Origin: Bryobacter sp964387685
GTDB taxonomy: Bacteria > Acidobacteriota > Terriglobia > Bryobacterales > Bryobacteraceae
Reading direction: 5' to 3'
Length of the DNA stretch: 64,000 nt
NCBI GenBank assembly: GCA_964387685.1
Contig: CAYLXK010000012.1
Span: 62,001-126,000 of the forward strand
The number at the start of each line of letters is the position of its first letter. The first letter of the stretch is position 1. This document shows, piece after piece, positions 8,261 to 16,899 of the stretch. A model generated the notes under the pieces. It was not told the origin of the DNA, made no database searches, and worked only from the letters and a program-made list of their open reading frames with translations. A program made the translations under genes and the position numbers.

Positions 8261-9523
8261 ATGAAGCAACCCACTAGCACCCCCCTCTCCCGCCGTTGGG
8301 CCATGCGTAACACCTTCGCCGGCCTCCTGGCCGCTGGCTCGGCCTACGCCCAACGCAGAGACGTCCCCGTCCCCGCCAAAGACAACCTCAAGATCACGAA
8401 GCTCGAAACGATTTTGGTCAAGCCCCGCTGGCTCTTCCTGAAGATTCATACCAATGCCGGCATCGTTGGCCTTGGGGAACCCGTCGTTGAGGGCCGCGCG
8501 CTCACCTGCGCCACCGCCATCCAGGAGATTGCGCCTTACCTGGTCGGCAAAGACCCTCGTCCCGTGGCACACCACTGGCAAGCCATCTATCGCCACGCCT
8601 TCTATCGCGGCGGCCCTGTTCTAACCAGCGCCCTTTCCGGCATCGACCAGGCCCTCTGGGACATCAAAGGCAAGGCCCTCGGCGTCCCCGTCTACGAGTT
8701 GCTCGGCGGCCCCACCCGTAATCGCGTCCGCGTTTACGCCCACGCCGGCACCCCCGAAGTCATGCGCGAGCAAATGGCCCGCGGCTTCACCGCCTTCAAA
8801 ACCGGTCCCATGGGCAGCCATGGTAAGGAAGCGAACGGCCCCAACCGCAACAACTTCCATCGCTTCATGGAACCGCCCGCCGAAGTCGACCACATCGTCG
8901 AACGCTTCGCCGAACTCCGCAAAGCCGTCGGCGACAAGGCCGATATCGGCATCGACTTCCACGGCCGCGTCGGTCCGGCCCTGGCCAAGGTCCTCATCAA
9001 GAAGCTCGAGCAGTACAACCCCATGTTCATCGAAGAGCCCATCAACTGCCAGGACCACGACCTTATGGCTGAAATCGCCAAAGGTACCCACATCCCCATC
9101 GCCACGGGCGAACGCGTCTTCACCAAATGGGGCTTCAAGGAGGTTCTCGAGAAGCGCGCCGCCACGATACTCCAGCCCGACCTCTGCCACGCCGGTGGCA
9201 TCACGGAGGTCCGCCTCATCGCCGGCATGGCCGAAGCCTATTACGCCGCCATCGCTCCCCACAATCCTCTCGGGCCGATCTCTCTGGCCGCCGGTCTCCA
9301 GATCTCCGCCTCCATTCCCAACTTCCTCATCCAAGAACAGGTCTCCCTCGGCGACGGCTACCTGAAGAATCCCCTCAAAGTCCGTGAAGGCTATCTCGAG
9401 CTCCCCACCGCGCCGGGCCTGGGCGTTGAACTCGACGAAAATGCCATGGCCGACAAGATTGGCCACGACTGGCGAAACCCCGAAACCTACGATAAGTTCG
9501 ACGGGTCCGTCACGGACTGGTAA
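8261..9523 (+). CDS. dgoD: D-galactonate dehydratase-like enolase-superfamily enzyme with Tat-like leader
   Basis: A 420-residue mandelate racemase/muconate lactonizing enzyme. The body follows DgoD closely: GIDFHGRVGPALAKVLIKKLE, MFIEEPINCQDHD, PIATGERVFTKWGFKEVLE, ILQPDLCHAGGITE and APHNPLGPISLAA, with metal ligands D, E and E and the catalytic His of the APH motif. DgoD converts D-galactonate to 2-dehydro-3-deoxy-galactonate. Unlike the cytosolic E. coli enzyme, this one starts with LSRRWAMRNTFAGLLAAGSAYAQ (residues 9-31), which looks like a twin-arginine signal peptide, so it may act in the periplasm. The start ATG at 8261 follows the symporter stop by 2 bp. A related sugar-acid dehydratase specificity is possible. 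Confidence 0.8.
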   Translation: MKQPTSTPLSRRWAMRNTFAGLLAAGSAYAQRRDVPVPAKDNLKITKLETILVKPRWLFLKIHTNAGIVGLGEPVVEGRALTCATAIQEIAPYLVGKDPRPVAHHWQAIYRHAFYRGGPVLTSALSGIDQALWDIKGKALGVPVYELLGGPTRNRVRVYAHAGTPEVMREQMARGFTAFKTGPMGSHGKEANGPNRNNFHRFMEPPAEVDHIVERFAELRKAVGDKADIGIDFHGRVGPALAKVLIKKLEQYNPMFIEEPINCQDHDLMAEIAKGTHIPIATGERVFTKWGFKEVLEKRAATILQPDLCHAGGITEVRLIAGMAEAYYAAIAPHNPLGPISLAAGLQISASIPNFLIQEQVSLGDGYLKNPLKVREGYLELPTAPGLGVELDENAMADKIGHDWRNPETYDKFDGSVTDW

Positions 9524-9573
9524 GCCGCTTCAGAGGCCGGCCCCCGCGGAAAGACCCGTTAAACTAACACGGA

Positions 9574-10236
9574 ATGCACAAGCAAGAAATTCTGTCGCGA
9601 TTGCTCGCCGTGGGGGTGGTGCCCGTCGTACGCACCTCCACAGCCGACGCCGCCCTGCGCTCCATCGAAGCCCTCTTTGAGGGAGGCATCACCACGGCCG
9701 AAATCACCATGACCGTGCCCGGCGCAGTCCAGGCCCTCGAAAGAATCGCCGCCAAATTCGGCGACAAAATCGTGCTCGGCGCGGGCACCGTTCTCGACCC
9801 CGAAACCTGCCGCATCTGCATGCTCTCGGGCGCCGAGTTCTTCGTCACCCCCAGCCTCTGCCGCGCCACCATCGAGATGGCCAAGCGTTACTCGAAGGTG
9901 ATCCTCCCCGGCGCTCTCACTCCCACCGAGGTCAAAACCGCCTGGGACGCGGGCGCCGATATCGTCAAGGTCTTTCCCTGCGGCAACGTGGGCGGCCCCA
10001 AGTACATCAAGGCATTGAAAGGACCCTTCCCGCAGATCGAGATGGCCCCCACGGGCGGCGTTAACCTCGAAACCACTCCCGAATTCCTCAAGGCCGGCGC
10101 TTGCTCGGTGGCGGTGGGCGGGGAACTGATCGACCCCAAGACGATTGCCGAGGGCAAATTCGAAGTCTTCACCGAACGTGCCCGACAGTACATCGAGGTC
10201 GTCCAGAAGACGCGTGCCGAAATGGCGCAGAAATAG
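9574..10236 (+). CDS. KDPG/KDPGal-type aldolase
   Basis: This 220-residue class I aldolase belongs to the 2-dehydro-3-deoxy-phosphogluconate/4-hydroxy-2-oxoglutarate aldolase (Eda/DgoA) family. Visible motifs are GVVPVVRTSTADAAL, the catalytic glutamate region GGITTAEITMTVPGA, VLGAGTVLDPE, FFVTPSL, the Schiff-base lysine motif GADIVKVFPCGNVGGPKYIKAL and PTGGVNLE. It splits 2-keto-3-deoxy acids, usually phosphorylated, into pyruvate and an aldehyde. It lies 50 bp downstream of the dehydratase, so it probably handles the next steps of galactonate breakdown. The kinase expected between dehydratase and aldolase is not in the window and may be encoded elsewhere. Confidence 0.85.
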   Translation: MHKQEILSRLLAVGVVPVVRTSTADAALRSIEALFEGGITTAEITMTVPGAVQALERIAAKFGDKIVLGAGTVLDPETCRICMLSGAEFFVTPSLCRATIEMAKRYSKVILPGALTPTEVKTAWDAGADIVKVFPCGNVGGPKYIKALKGPFPQIEMAPTGGVNLETTPEFLKAGACSVAVGGELIDPKTIAEGKFEVFTERARQYIEVVQKTRAEMAQK

Positions 10237-10271
10237 TCTGAGAGATTTAGCGGCTCCCGCGCACTATACGG

Positions 10272-12815
10272 GTGTTGGATCCCAACATCCAGCGCGAGTC
10301 CATTCCATTTGCGTTTCATGAGCCGCTGATCGCCCCTTGTCTCGGGGTGATCGGCGGCATTCTTTTTGCCGATGTCCTGCCGGGCGAATGGCGCCTCGCT
10401 GCCGCCTGCGCCGCCGCGTCCGCTCTACTGTGGTTCTTCGCTCTCCATCGCCGCGCCCGCCTCGCCACTTGGCTTGCAGGCTGCGCGGCGCTCTTTTGGC
10501 TAGCCGCCGCCCGCGTGGACTATCAAAATGCCGCTCCTTTCCCTTACCTCGCTGTCGATCCCCGCGAGGTGGTTTCGCTCGATGTCTGTATTGTTAGCCT
10601 TCCGGAACGCCAGCCGGACCGCCTTCTCTTTGTCGCCGAGGCTGCTCCCGGCGCCCGCCTCCGCATTAGTTGGTATGACGCCGCGCCCGCCCTTGCCTAC
10701 GGCGAAGCCTATCGCTTGCCTCTGCGCATCCATGCCGTCCATAACGCCGGCAACCCCGGCAGCTTCAATGCCGAACGCTACCTCCGCCATCGCGAAATTT
10801 ATTGGAATGCCAGTGTCGCGGCGCGCTATCCCGTCGTTCGCCTGGATCGCCCCTGCGGTGCCCGGGTGCCCAGCCTCGCTGCCGCCGCGCGCCAACACAT
10901 CCTCGACCGCATCTCCCGCTTAGCCGAAGGCGACCAATACCTCGAGGCCATGCTCGGCGCTTTGCTCATCGGCGATAACGCCAAGCTCGAACAAGCCTGG
11001 ACCCAGAGTTACCGCCAAACTGGCACCTATCACGCGATCGTCGTCTCTGGCCTCCACGTTACAGTCTTAGCCGGCACGCTCGCTTGGCTCTTGCGTGCCT
11101 GCTTCCTGCCCCGCGGCGTCGTGTTCCTCCTTTCCGGCACCCTCGTGCTCGCCTATGCCACCGCCTGCGGTTTCGCCGCTCCCGTCCTTCGCGCCGCCGG
11201 TGGATACTTGCTCTTCCTTCTGGGCAGTTTCTTTTACCGCCGCGCCCGCATTCTTAACCTCCTTGCCGCGGTCGCCCTCCTCTTCCTTCTCGCGGACCCC
11301 GAGCAGATTCACGAAGGCAGCTTCCTCCTTTCCTTCCTCGCCGTCCTTACCCTGGGAGCACTTGCCGCGCCGCTAGAGGACTACGTCCTTAGCCCTTGGA
11401 AGCGTGCCCTTTATTCGCTTGAGAACCGCAACTTCGATGCGCTCGACCCCCGTTCTGCCGAGCTGCGCCTCGAACTTCGCCTCGCCTCGGCAACAGTAGC
11501 AACAGCCTTTGGCCAACCCGTCGCCCGCGTTCAGTTCGCGCTCCGCTGCCTGCTCTGGCCTCTCTTTGCCGGTCTCAGCCTTTTGCTCACTAGCGCCGTG
11601 ATCCTCGTTGGTCTCAGCCTGCCCACCGTGCTCTTCTTCCACCGCCTCACCTTCTCCAGCCTTACGGCCAATCTTCCCGTCGTCGCCCTCCTCTCGGCGG
11701 GCGTCGTTGTCGGCTTTGCCGCGCTCTGGGCGGGCCCCTTGGCTGCGCCCGTTGCCGCGCCCCTACTGAGCGCCATCCTCAATGCATCCCGCGCGATCGT
11801 CGATTGGCACCTCTCGTGGGACGCGGGCGGCCGGCTGCCCGATCCTCCCCTTTGGCTGTGTCTCTTGCTGCCGGTCTGTCTCCTCGCCACGGCCCTTCTT
11901 GTTCGCATGCGCCCCCGTTGGGCTTGGCTGCCCACTCTCGCGACGCTTGCCTGCTTCGTCCTCCTCGCCCTCCCCAGGCCGCCGCTTTTGGCCATGGGCC
12001 AATTCGAAGTCACCGCCGTCGATATTGGCCAAGGGGATTCGCTTTTCCTCGCCACTCCCTCGGGCCACACGGCTATCCTCGATGGCGGCGGTAGCCGTTC
12101 CACGCGCTTTGATCCTGGCGAGTCCATCCTCTCGCCCTACCTCTGGAGCCGGCAGATCGCGCAGGTGGACACCTTGATCGCCTCCCATGGGGACGCGGAC
12201 CATATGGGCGGCCTGCTTGCGGCCTACGACAACTTCCGCCCCCGCGAAGTTTGGGTCTCCAGCCAAGTAAAAGGCGAGCTCTGGCCGCGCCTCCGCGCCC
12301 GTGCCGGCCAACGCATCCGCTACCTGTCGCAAGGTGACCGCCTCCGCTTGGGCGACGTCGCCGTTGAAGTACTGTGGCCTCCCCGCTCGCCACTCATTGA
12401 GAAGTCCAATGCGGGATCACTAGTCCTCTTGCTCACGCACGGGTGCCACCGCTTCTTGCTCACGGGCGACATCGAAAACGGCGTCGAGCGGGAACTGGTC
12501 GCCTCCGGCCGCCTCCCGAAAATCGACTTACTCAAAGTCGCGCACCACGGGAGCAAATCCTCGACGAGCGAAGCCTTTCTTGCCGCCACGCGTCCCAGCT
12601 TCGCCCTGGTCAGCGCCGGCTTTGCCAACTCCTTCGGCCACCCTCATCCCTCCGTTACCCAACGCCTCAGGGAATTCCGCTCCCAGGTTCTCCGCACGGA
12701 TCAGCTAGGCCAGGTACGAGTCCTGAGCGATGGCCGTAAGCTCCAAGTCGAGCCTCACCTCTACCGCGCTCCCCATGCTTGGGGCTGGATTCCTCTAGGG
12801 ACGGCAGTAGAATAA
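10272..12815 (+). CDS. comEC: ComEC/Rec2 DNA-uptake channel protein
   Basis: An 847-residue protein with the full ComEC layout. It has N-terminal membrane segments with a soluble OB-like loop (about 95-200) and the central Competence domain (about 225-510), which includes YRQTGTYHAIVVSGLHVTVLAG. A C-terminal metallo-beta-lactamase domain (about 575-830) carries GQGDSLFL, SHGDADHMGG and AHHGSKSS. ComEC forms the inner-membrane pore for single-stranded DNA in natural transformation; the MBL domain is thought to be a nuclease. The GTG start at 10272 gives the complete first membrane region. No other competence gene is adjacent. A small YtxH gene follows 6 bp downstream. Confidence 0.92.
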   Translation: MLDPNIQRESIPFAFHEPLIAPCLGVIGGILFADVLPGEWRLAAACAAASALLWFFALHRRARLATWLAGCAALFWLAAARVDYQNAAPFPYLAVDPREVVSLDVCIVSLPERQPDRLLFVAEAAPGARLRISWYDAAPALAYGEAYRLPLRIHAVHNAGNPGSFNAERYLRHREIYWNASVAARYPVVRLDRPCGARVPSLAAAARQHILDRISRLAEGDQYLEAMLGALLIGDNAKLEQAWTQSYRQTGTYHAIVVSGLHVTVLAGTLAWLLRACFLPRGVVFLLSGTLVLAYATACGFAAPVLRAAGGYLLFLLGSFFYRRARILNLLAAVALLFLLADPEQIHEGSFLLSFLAVLTLGALAAPLEDYVLSPWKRALYSLENRNFDALDPRSAELRLELRLASATVATAFGQPVARVQFALRCLLWPLFAGLSLLLTSAVILVGLSLPTVLFFHRLTFSSLTANLPVVALLSAGVVVGFAALWAGPLAAPVAAPLLSAILNASRAIVDWHLSWDAGGRLPDPPLWLCLLLPVCLLATALLVRMRPRWAWLPTLATLACFVLLALPRPPLLAMGQFEVTAVDIGQGDSLFLATPSGHTAILDGGGSRSTRFDPGESILSPYLWSRQIAQVDTLIASHGDADHMGGLLAAYDNFRPREVWVSSQVKGELWPRLRARAGQRIRYLSQGDRLRLGDVAVEVLWPPRSPLIEKSNAGSLVLLLTHGCHRFLLTGDIENGVERELVASGRLPKIDLLKVAHHGSKSSTSEAFLAATRPSFALVSAGFANSFGHPHPSVTQRLREFRSQVLRTDQLGQVRVLSDGRKLQVEPHLYRAPHAWGWIPLGTAVE

Positions 12816-12821
12816 AGGCCT

Positions 12822-13064
12822 ATGGCACGCCAACACTCTGAAGACTTCGTTTGGTTTCTCTCCGGGCTTGCGCTCGGGGCCGCTGTGGGTATTCTCATCG
12901 CGCCGCAATCGGGCGAAGAAACCCGCCGCAAGCTCAGCAGCACCGCCCGGGAAAAGGGTGAAGAACTGTATTCCAAAGGCCGGGAGCTCTTTGAAGGCGG
13001 TAAGGCAATGGCCGACGAAGCCGCTGAAATCTTTGAGAGCGGGCGCCGGCTCGTCGAAAGCTAA
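12822..13064 (+). CDS. YtxH-domain small membrane protein
   Basis: An 80-residue protein with one N-terminal hydrophobic segment (FVWFLSGLALGAAVGILIAPQSG) followed by a charged helical tail (ETRRKLSSTAREKGEELYSKGRELFEGGKAMADEAAEIFE). The segment ending in LIAPQSGEETR is the classic YtxH signature. Members are small single-span proteins, some stress-induced, of unclear function. The gene sits between comEC (6 bp) and the P5C dehydrogenase gene (6 bp), so all three are probably co-transcribed. Nothing in the sequence assigns a specific job. Confidence 0.8.
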   Translation: MARQHSEDFVWFLSGLALGAAVGILIAPQSGEETRRKLSSTAREKGEELYSKGRELFEGGKAMADEAAEIFESGRRLVES

Positions 13065-13070
13065 AGGCAC

Positions 13071-14624
13071 ATGACTCCGTTCGTGAACGAAGCGTACCGC
13101 GACTTTTCGCAGTCTCCCCACCGGGAGGATATGCTGGCCGCGCTCGCGAAAGTGCGCGCCGAATTAGGCCGCGAATACGATCTCTGGATCGAAGGCCGCG
13201 CTGAAAAAGGCGGCCCCTCGAAGCTCGAAAGCTACAACCCATCCCACGCCGCCGAACTAGTGGGCGTGCACCAGAAAGCCACTAGCGAACAAGCCAACCG
13301 GGCTATCCAAAAGGCTTTCCAGTACTTCCCCGAGTGGAGTCGTACGCCCGCCACCTCCCGCGCCGCCCTCCTGTTTCGCGCCGCCGAAATCCTGCAGCGC
13401 CGCAAGAGCGAGTTCAACGCCTGGATGGTCGTCGAAGCGGGCAAGAGTTGGAACGAGGCCGAGGCCGACACGGCCGAAGCCATCGACTTCTGCAACTACT
13501 ATGCCCACCAGATGCTGCGCCTGGCCTCGCCCGAGCCCCTGGTGCAAATGCCCGGCGAACACGGCATAATACAGTACCTGCCCCTCGGCGTCGGAGTCAT
13601 CATACCGCCTTGGAATTTCCCGCTGGCTATCCTCGCAGGCATGACGGTTGCGGCCTTGGTCACCGGCAATACGGTCGTAATCAAGCCCTCCAGCGAAACG
13701 CCGACCATTGGCGCCAAGTTCATGGAGGTTCTTGCCGAGGCGGGGTTCCCCCCCCAAAGCTATACCTTTCTTCCTGGCAGCGGCGCGGAAGTCGGCGACT
13801 TGCTGGTGACGCATCCCCAAACCCGCTTCATCTCCTTTACGGGTTCGAAAGAAGTCGGCCTGCGCATCAATGAGCTCGCGGCTAAAGTCGTACCTGGACA
13901 GAAATGGATCAAACGGGTCGTCGCCGAGATGGGCGGCAAGGACGCCATCATTGTGGACCGCGAAGCGGCCAATCTCGATGCGGCCGCCGACGGCGTCATC
14001 GCCTCGGCCTTTGGCTTCCAGGGCCAAAAATGCTCGGCCTGCTCACGCGCCATCGTTGACGCGGCCATCTACGACGATTTCGTGGAAAAGCTGCGCGTCC
14101 GGGCCGAAAGGCTGAGCCAAGGCCCCGCCGAAGATCCCGCCTACTACATGGGTCCCGTCATTGGCCCCAAGGCCGAAAAGACGATCCTTGCCTACATCGA
14201 GACCGGAAAACAGGAAGGGCGCCTAGTCACCGGTGGCGCGAAGGCCCTGGGGGACGGGCACTACATCCAGCCCACCATCCTTGCCGACATCGAAGCTTCG
14301 GATCGCATCTTTCAGGAAGAGATCTTTGGCCCCGTGCTGGGCGTCACCAAGGCCCGCGACTTTGATCATGCCCTCGAGCTGGCCAACGATTCCGAATACG
14401 GCTTAACGGGCGCGGTATACACCGCGAGCCCCGAAAAGATCGAGCGCGCCCGCCGCGATTTCTTCGTCGGCAATCTCTACATCAACCGCAAATGCACGGG
14501 CGCCATGGTGGGCGCGCATCCCTTCGGCGGTTTCAACATGTCGGGTACGGATTCCAAAGCCGGCGGGCCGGATTACCTGCTGCAGTTCCTCCAAGCGAAA
14601 TCCATCGCCGAGAAAATCGCATGA
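13071..14624 (+). CDS. rocA: L-glutamate gamma-semialdehyde (P5C) dehydrogenase
   Basis: A 517-residue aldehyde dehydrogenase of the P5CDH type, which oxidises 1-pyrroline-5-carboxylate/glutamate semialdehyde to glutamate with NAD+ in proline and arginine breakdown. Motifs are PPWNFPLAILAGMTVAALVTGNTVVIKPSSETP (cofactor-binding core, about 180-212), FTGSKEVG (about 258), the catalytic-Glu block VVAEMGGKDAIIVD (about 283-296) and the catalytic Cys in FGFQGQKCSACSR (about 311-323). HPFGGFNMSGTDSKAGGPDYL near the C-terminus is typical of RocA/PruA. There is no fused proline dehydrogenase domain and no separate one nearby. The stop codon overlaps the next start (ATGA at 14621-14624), which suggests translational coupling. 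Confidence 0.9.
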   Translation: MTPFVNEAYRDFSQSPHREDMLAALAKVRAELGREYDLWIEGRAEKGGPSKLESYNPSHAAELVGVHQKATSEQANRAIQKAFQYFPEWSRTPATSRAALLFRAAEILQRRKSEFNAWMVVEAGKSWNEAEADTAEAIDFCNYYAHQMLRLASPEPLVQMPGEHGIIQYLPLGVGVIIPPWNFPLAILAGMTVAALVTGNTVVIKPSSETPTIGAKFMEVLAEAGFPPQSYTFLPGSGAEVGDLLVTHPQTRFISFTGSKEVGLRINELAAKVVPGQKWIKRVVAEMGGKDAIIVDREAANLDAAADGVIASAFGFQGQKCSACSRAIVDAAIYDDFVEKLRVRAERLSQGPAEDPAYYMGPVIGPKAEKTILAYIETGKQEGRLVTGGAKALGDGHYIQPTILADIEASDRIFQEEIFGPVLGVTKARDFDHALELANDSEYGLTGAVYTASPEKIERARRDFFVGNLYINRKCTGAMVGAHPFGGFNMSGTDSKAGGPDYLLQFLQAKSIAEKIA

Positions 14625-15514
14625 TCACGCGCCGCACGCTTCTGGCGGCCTTTGCCCAAGCACCGACAAAAGTAATCGATACTCACATTCATCTTTTCGC
14701 GGCAGACCGTAAAGCCTTTCCCTATCACAAGAACGCCACCTACCAGCCGCCCGCCGAGGACCTAGAGCCTTACAAAAAGTTTGTCGCCGAAAGCGGCTTG
14801 GCGGGCGCCGTTCTGGTACATCCCGAGCCCTACCAAGACGATCACCGCTATCTCGAATACTGCTTCCGCAACGAGCCGAAGACAGACTTCTTTCGCGGCA
14901 CGGTGCTGCTGGATCCTCTTAACCCCAACACCCTCGCGCGCGTCGAAGCCTTGCGCGCCAAGTGGCCCGGCCGCATTGTGGCCCTCCGTCTACACCGCGT
15001 CACAGACCCCGCCCAGGGACCCACAATGACCGGCGCCATCCGCGAACGCGATCTCGAAAGCCCCTCCGTCCTTCGCTTGGCCGAGGGCGCCGCGCGGATG
15101 CGCCTCGGGCTCCAGGTGCACGCCATCCCCGCCTACGCGCCACAGATCTCCGAGTTGGCCGCTGCCGCCACAGGTAGCACTGTCGTGATAGACCACCTAT
15201 GCCGAGGTGGCATGGGCAGCCCCGATCAGTGGCCTGCGGTATTGCGCCTTGCTTCGCGTCCCAACGTAGTGATGAAGATCTCGGGCATTCCGTATTCGTC
15301 CAAGGAAGCCTGGCCCCATCGCGACGCCATTCCCCGCGTGCGGGAGCTATACGAGGCCTTCGGCCCGGATCGTTTGATCTGGGGCGGCGTCGGCTACAAG
15401 ATGGCCGACTACCGCCGTTCTCTCGAGCAATTCGAGCTCTTTTTCGCTTATGCCCATGAATCGGCGCGAAATCTCATCCGGGGAGGCAATGCGGCAAGGC
15501 TTTGGTATACTTGA
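14621..15514 (+). CDS. Amidohydrolase-2 family TIM-barrel hydrolase
   Basis: A 297-residue metal-dependent hydrolase of the amidohydrolase-2 type. It shows VIDTHIHLFAADRKAFPYH at the start of the barrel (HxH metal motif), a central HRVTDP region, STVVIDHLCRGGMGS and NVVMKISGIPYSS, and the late DRLIWGGVGYKM motif, in the position where relatives have WGSD(Y/W). Relatives act on lactones and aromatic acids. The ATG at 14621 overlaps the stop of the P5C dehydrogenase gene, which fixes the start. A very short MITRRTLLAAF leader resembles a truncated Tat peptide but may just be the N-terminus. The substrate is unknown; coupling to P5C dehydrogenase might mean a cyclic amide or lactone, but that is speculation. 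Confidence 0.75.
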   Translation: MITRRTLLAAFAQAPTKVIDTHIHLFAADRKAFPYHKNATYQPPAEDLEPYKKFVAESGLAGAVLVHPEPYQDDHRYLEYCFRNEPKTDFFRGTVLLDPLNPNTLARVEALRAKWPGRIVALRLHRVTDPAQGPTMTGAIRERDLESPSVLRLAEGAARMRLGLQVHAIPAYAPQISELAAAATGSTVVIDHLCRGGMGSPDQWPAVLRLASRPNVVMKISGIPYSSKEAWPHRDAIPRVRELYEAFGPDRLIWGGVGYKMADYRRSLEQFELFFAYAHESARNLIRGGNAARLWYT

Positions 15515-15530
15515 AGGAGTCCGCACTTGT

Positions 15531-15606
15531 GGGCCTGTGGCGCAGTTGGGAGCGCGCTTCCATGGCATGGAAGAGGTCAAGGGTTCGAATCCCTTCAGGT
15601 CCACCA
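15531..15606 (+). tRNA. tRNA-Ala (anticodon GGC)
   Basis: A 76-nt cloverleaf with encoded CCA. The acceptor stem is GGGCCTG/CAGGTCC and contains the G3-U70 pair that defines tRNA-Ala. The anticodon stem CTTCC/GGAAG encloses ATGGCAT, giving anticodon GGC. The T arm is AGGGTTCGAATCCCT. It begins 16 bp after the amidohydrolase stop. Confidence 0.95.
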
Positions 15607-15625
15607 AATCCCCCTCCAATCCACA

Positions 15626-15637
15626 TATAATGCAGGC
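15626..15637 (+). promoter_or_regulatory. Candidate -10 box placing the transcript start at a GTG
   Basis: A perfect TATAAT lies at 15626-15631, 20 bp after the tRNA-Ala gene. Its usual transcription start, 6-8 nt downstream, falls on the GTG start codon at 15638, so the mRNA may be leaderless. No clear -35 box is seen, since that region is the tRNA 3' end; this weakens the call. Confidence 0.35.
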
Positions 15638-16003
15638 GTGAAACACCTACTAGCTTGGGTAGTACTGGCTGCATCCACCGCATGCGCCGCAGACATTTCC
15701 GGGAAGTGGAAAGGCACCGCCGAGGGGCCGAATGGCACCATCGAGCGTAGCTTCGACTTCAAGCAGGATGGCACGAAACTGACGGGCGAGACGGCCAGCG
15801 AGTTTACTGGCAAGTCCACCATCGCCGATGGAAAGGTAGAAGGCGACCGCGTCACCTTTACCATTACCGCCAGCTTTCAAGGCAATGAAATGAAGCTGAC
15901 GTACAAGGGAAAGATCACGGGGGAAGAGATTGCGTTTGACGTCGAATTTGGCGGCGGCGGAGACGCTCCTCAGATCAAATACATCGCCAAGCGCGTAAAG
16001 TAA
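15638..16003 (+). CDS. Small secreted hypothetical protein
   Basis: A 121-residue protein with a signal peptide (KHLLAWVVLAASTACA, cleavage near residue 18). The mature part is made of alternating short strands: ISGKWKGTAEGPNGTIERSFDFKQDGTKLTGE, then DGKVEGDRVTFTITASF and MKLTYKGKITGEEIAFDVEF. This pattern suggests a small beta-barrel or lipocalin-like fold of the kind often annotated as hypothetical in Acidobacteria. The GTG at 15638 directly precedes the signal peptide and follows a TATAAT by 6 nt. The gene sits alone between two tRNA genes. Function unknown. Confidence 0.7.
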   Translation: MKHLLAWVVLAASTACAADISGKWKGTAEGPNGTIERSFDFKQDGTKLTGETASEFTGKSTIADGKVEGDRVTFTITASFQGNEMKLTYKGKITGEEIAFDVEFGGGGDAPQIKYIAKRVK

Positions 16004-16004
16004 A

Positions 16005-16094
16005 TGGCGGAGAGATAGGGATTCGAACCCTAGATACGGTTTCCCGTATACACGCTTTCCAAGCGTGCGCCTTAAACCACTCGGCCATCTCTCC
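16005..16094 (-). tRNA. tRNA-Ser (anticodon GGA)
   Basis: The reverse complement folds as a 90-nt class II tRNA with encoded CCA. The acceptor stem is GGAGAGA/TCTCTCC with discriminator G. The anticodon stem CACGC/GCGTG encloses TTGGAAA, giving anticodon GGA. A long variable arm (TATACGGGAAACCGTAT) and the T arm AGGGTTCGAATCCCT are as expected for serine. The first base of the CCA complement is 1 bp from the stop of the small secreted protein gene on the other strand. Confidence 0.95.
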
Positions 16095-16109
16095 GGCGAG
16101 TCGGAAACA

Positions 16110-16895
16110 CTAGTTTAGCAAACGGGCTCCGCTTCGCGCGTTCGAAGCGCGGGCGGCGGCGAAGCGGCCGAGCAAGTCCGCTTCGTCCCACGGCCCAGAG
16201 CAAATCGGTGCCGAGGGCGGAATGGCAAAGTCCGACCGAAATTGGCGTGTCAGGAAAGTACCAAGGGTGAGCTCGTCGGTCTGGCGGCATTCCAGGCGGC
16301 AAGCTTGAAGAGCCGCAAGAGCTACGCTCCGAAGAGGCGCGTCGCAGTCCTCCAGGTTCGCGTCGGGTCTTGGGCCCATGTCCGCCAGCCGGACTTCGAG
16401 AGGATAGCGATTCCAAAACTCCGGCTCGCCCGGCTTGGGTATCCAAGCGGCGGGTTCGACCTTTACGCGTTCCGCGGGCGCTTCCTCTTTGGTCGTCAAC
16501 TCCAGCAGAAAGACGGCGCAACGCTGACCCTCCGCCACGCGTCCGCGGAAAGGGAGACGGACCTCTTCCAGCGGCTGCGTAGAGAAGGAGCTGGTGAAGC
16601 GCAAGCCCGGGAAGTAGCGGTAAAGTCGCGGCTGGACGCGGTCCCCGGGATTCATGCCCATATCCACGACAAAGCCCGCGCCCGCCCGGGCGCGGACCAC
16701 CACGACGAGGCTCATGCGCCCGCCTAAGGGAAGAAGCGGAGACAGTACCTCGAGGCCACGCGCCTCGGGCACGGGCTCGCAGCCCAACTCGCCGCCTTCC
16801 TTTTCGGCGAGAATCGTGAGGTCGGAATACACCGAGAGTTCCTGGGCGAAACTCCCGGTGGTCCAAAGGCATAGGATTAGAGCGCAGAGGCGCAT
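16110..16895 (-). CDS. Secreted hypothetical protein downstream of RNase E/G
   Basis: The ATG at 16895 gives a 261-residue protein starting with a signal peptide (RLCALILCLWTTGSFAQ, cleavage near residue 18). An in-frame upstream start would only add residues overlapping the previous gene. The mature protein has mixed strands (GRMSLVVVVRARAGAGFVVDMG, PRLYRYFPGLRFTSSF, VEPAAWIPKPGEPEFW) and a C-terminal part with Cys pairs (LEDCDAPLRSVALAALQACRLECRQ). No family was recognised. It begins 4 bp after the RNase E/G stop and is therefore the last gene of that operon, ending at the tRNA-Ser gene. Confidence 0.65.
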   Translation of the reverse strand: MRLCALILCLWTTGSFAQELSVYSDLTILAEKEGGELGCEPVPEARGLEVLSPLLPLGGRMSLVVVVRARAGAGFVVDMGMNPGDRVQPRLYRYFPGLRFTSSFSTQPLEEVRLPFRGRVAEGQRCAVFLLELTTKEEAPAERVKVEPAAWIPKPGEPEFWNRYPLEVRLADMGPRPDANLEDCDAPLRSVALAALQACRLECRQTDELTLGTFLTRQFRSDFAIPPSAPICSGPWDEADLLGRFAAARASNARSGARLLN

Positions 16896-16899
16896 GAGT

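Noticed and set aside
15527..15640. N-terminal extension of the small secreted protein through the tRNA gene
   Set aside because: The extension would translate the tRNA-Ala gene. The signal peptide begins at GTG 15638.
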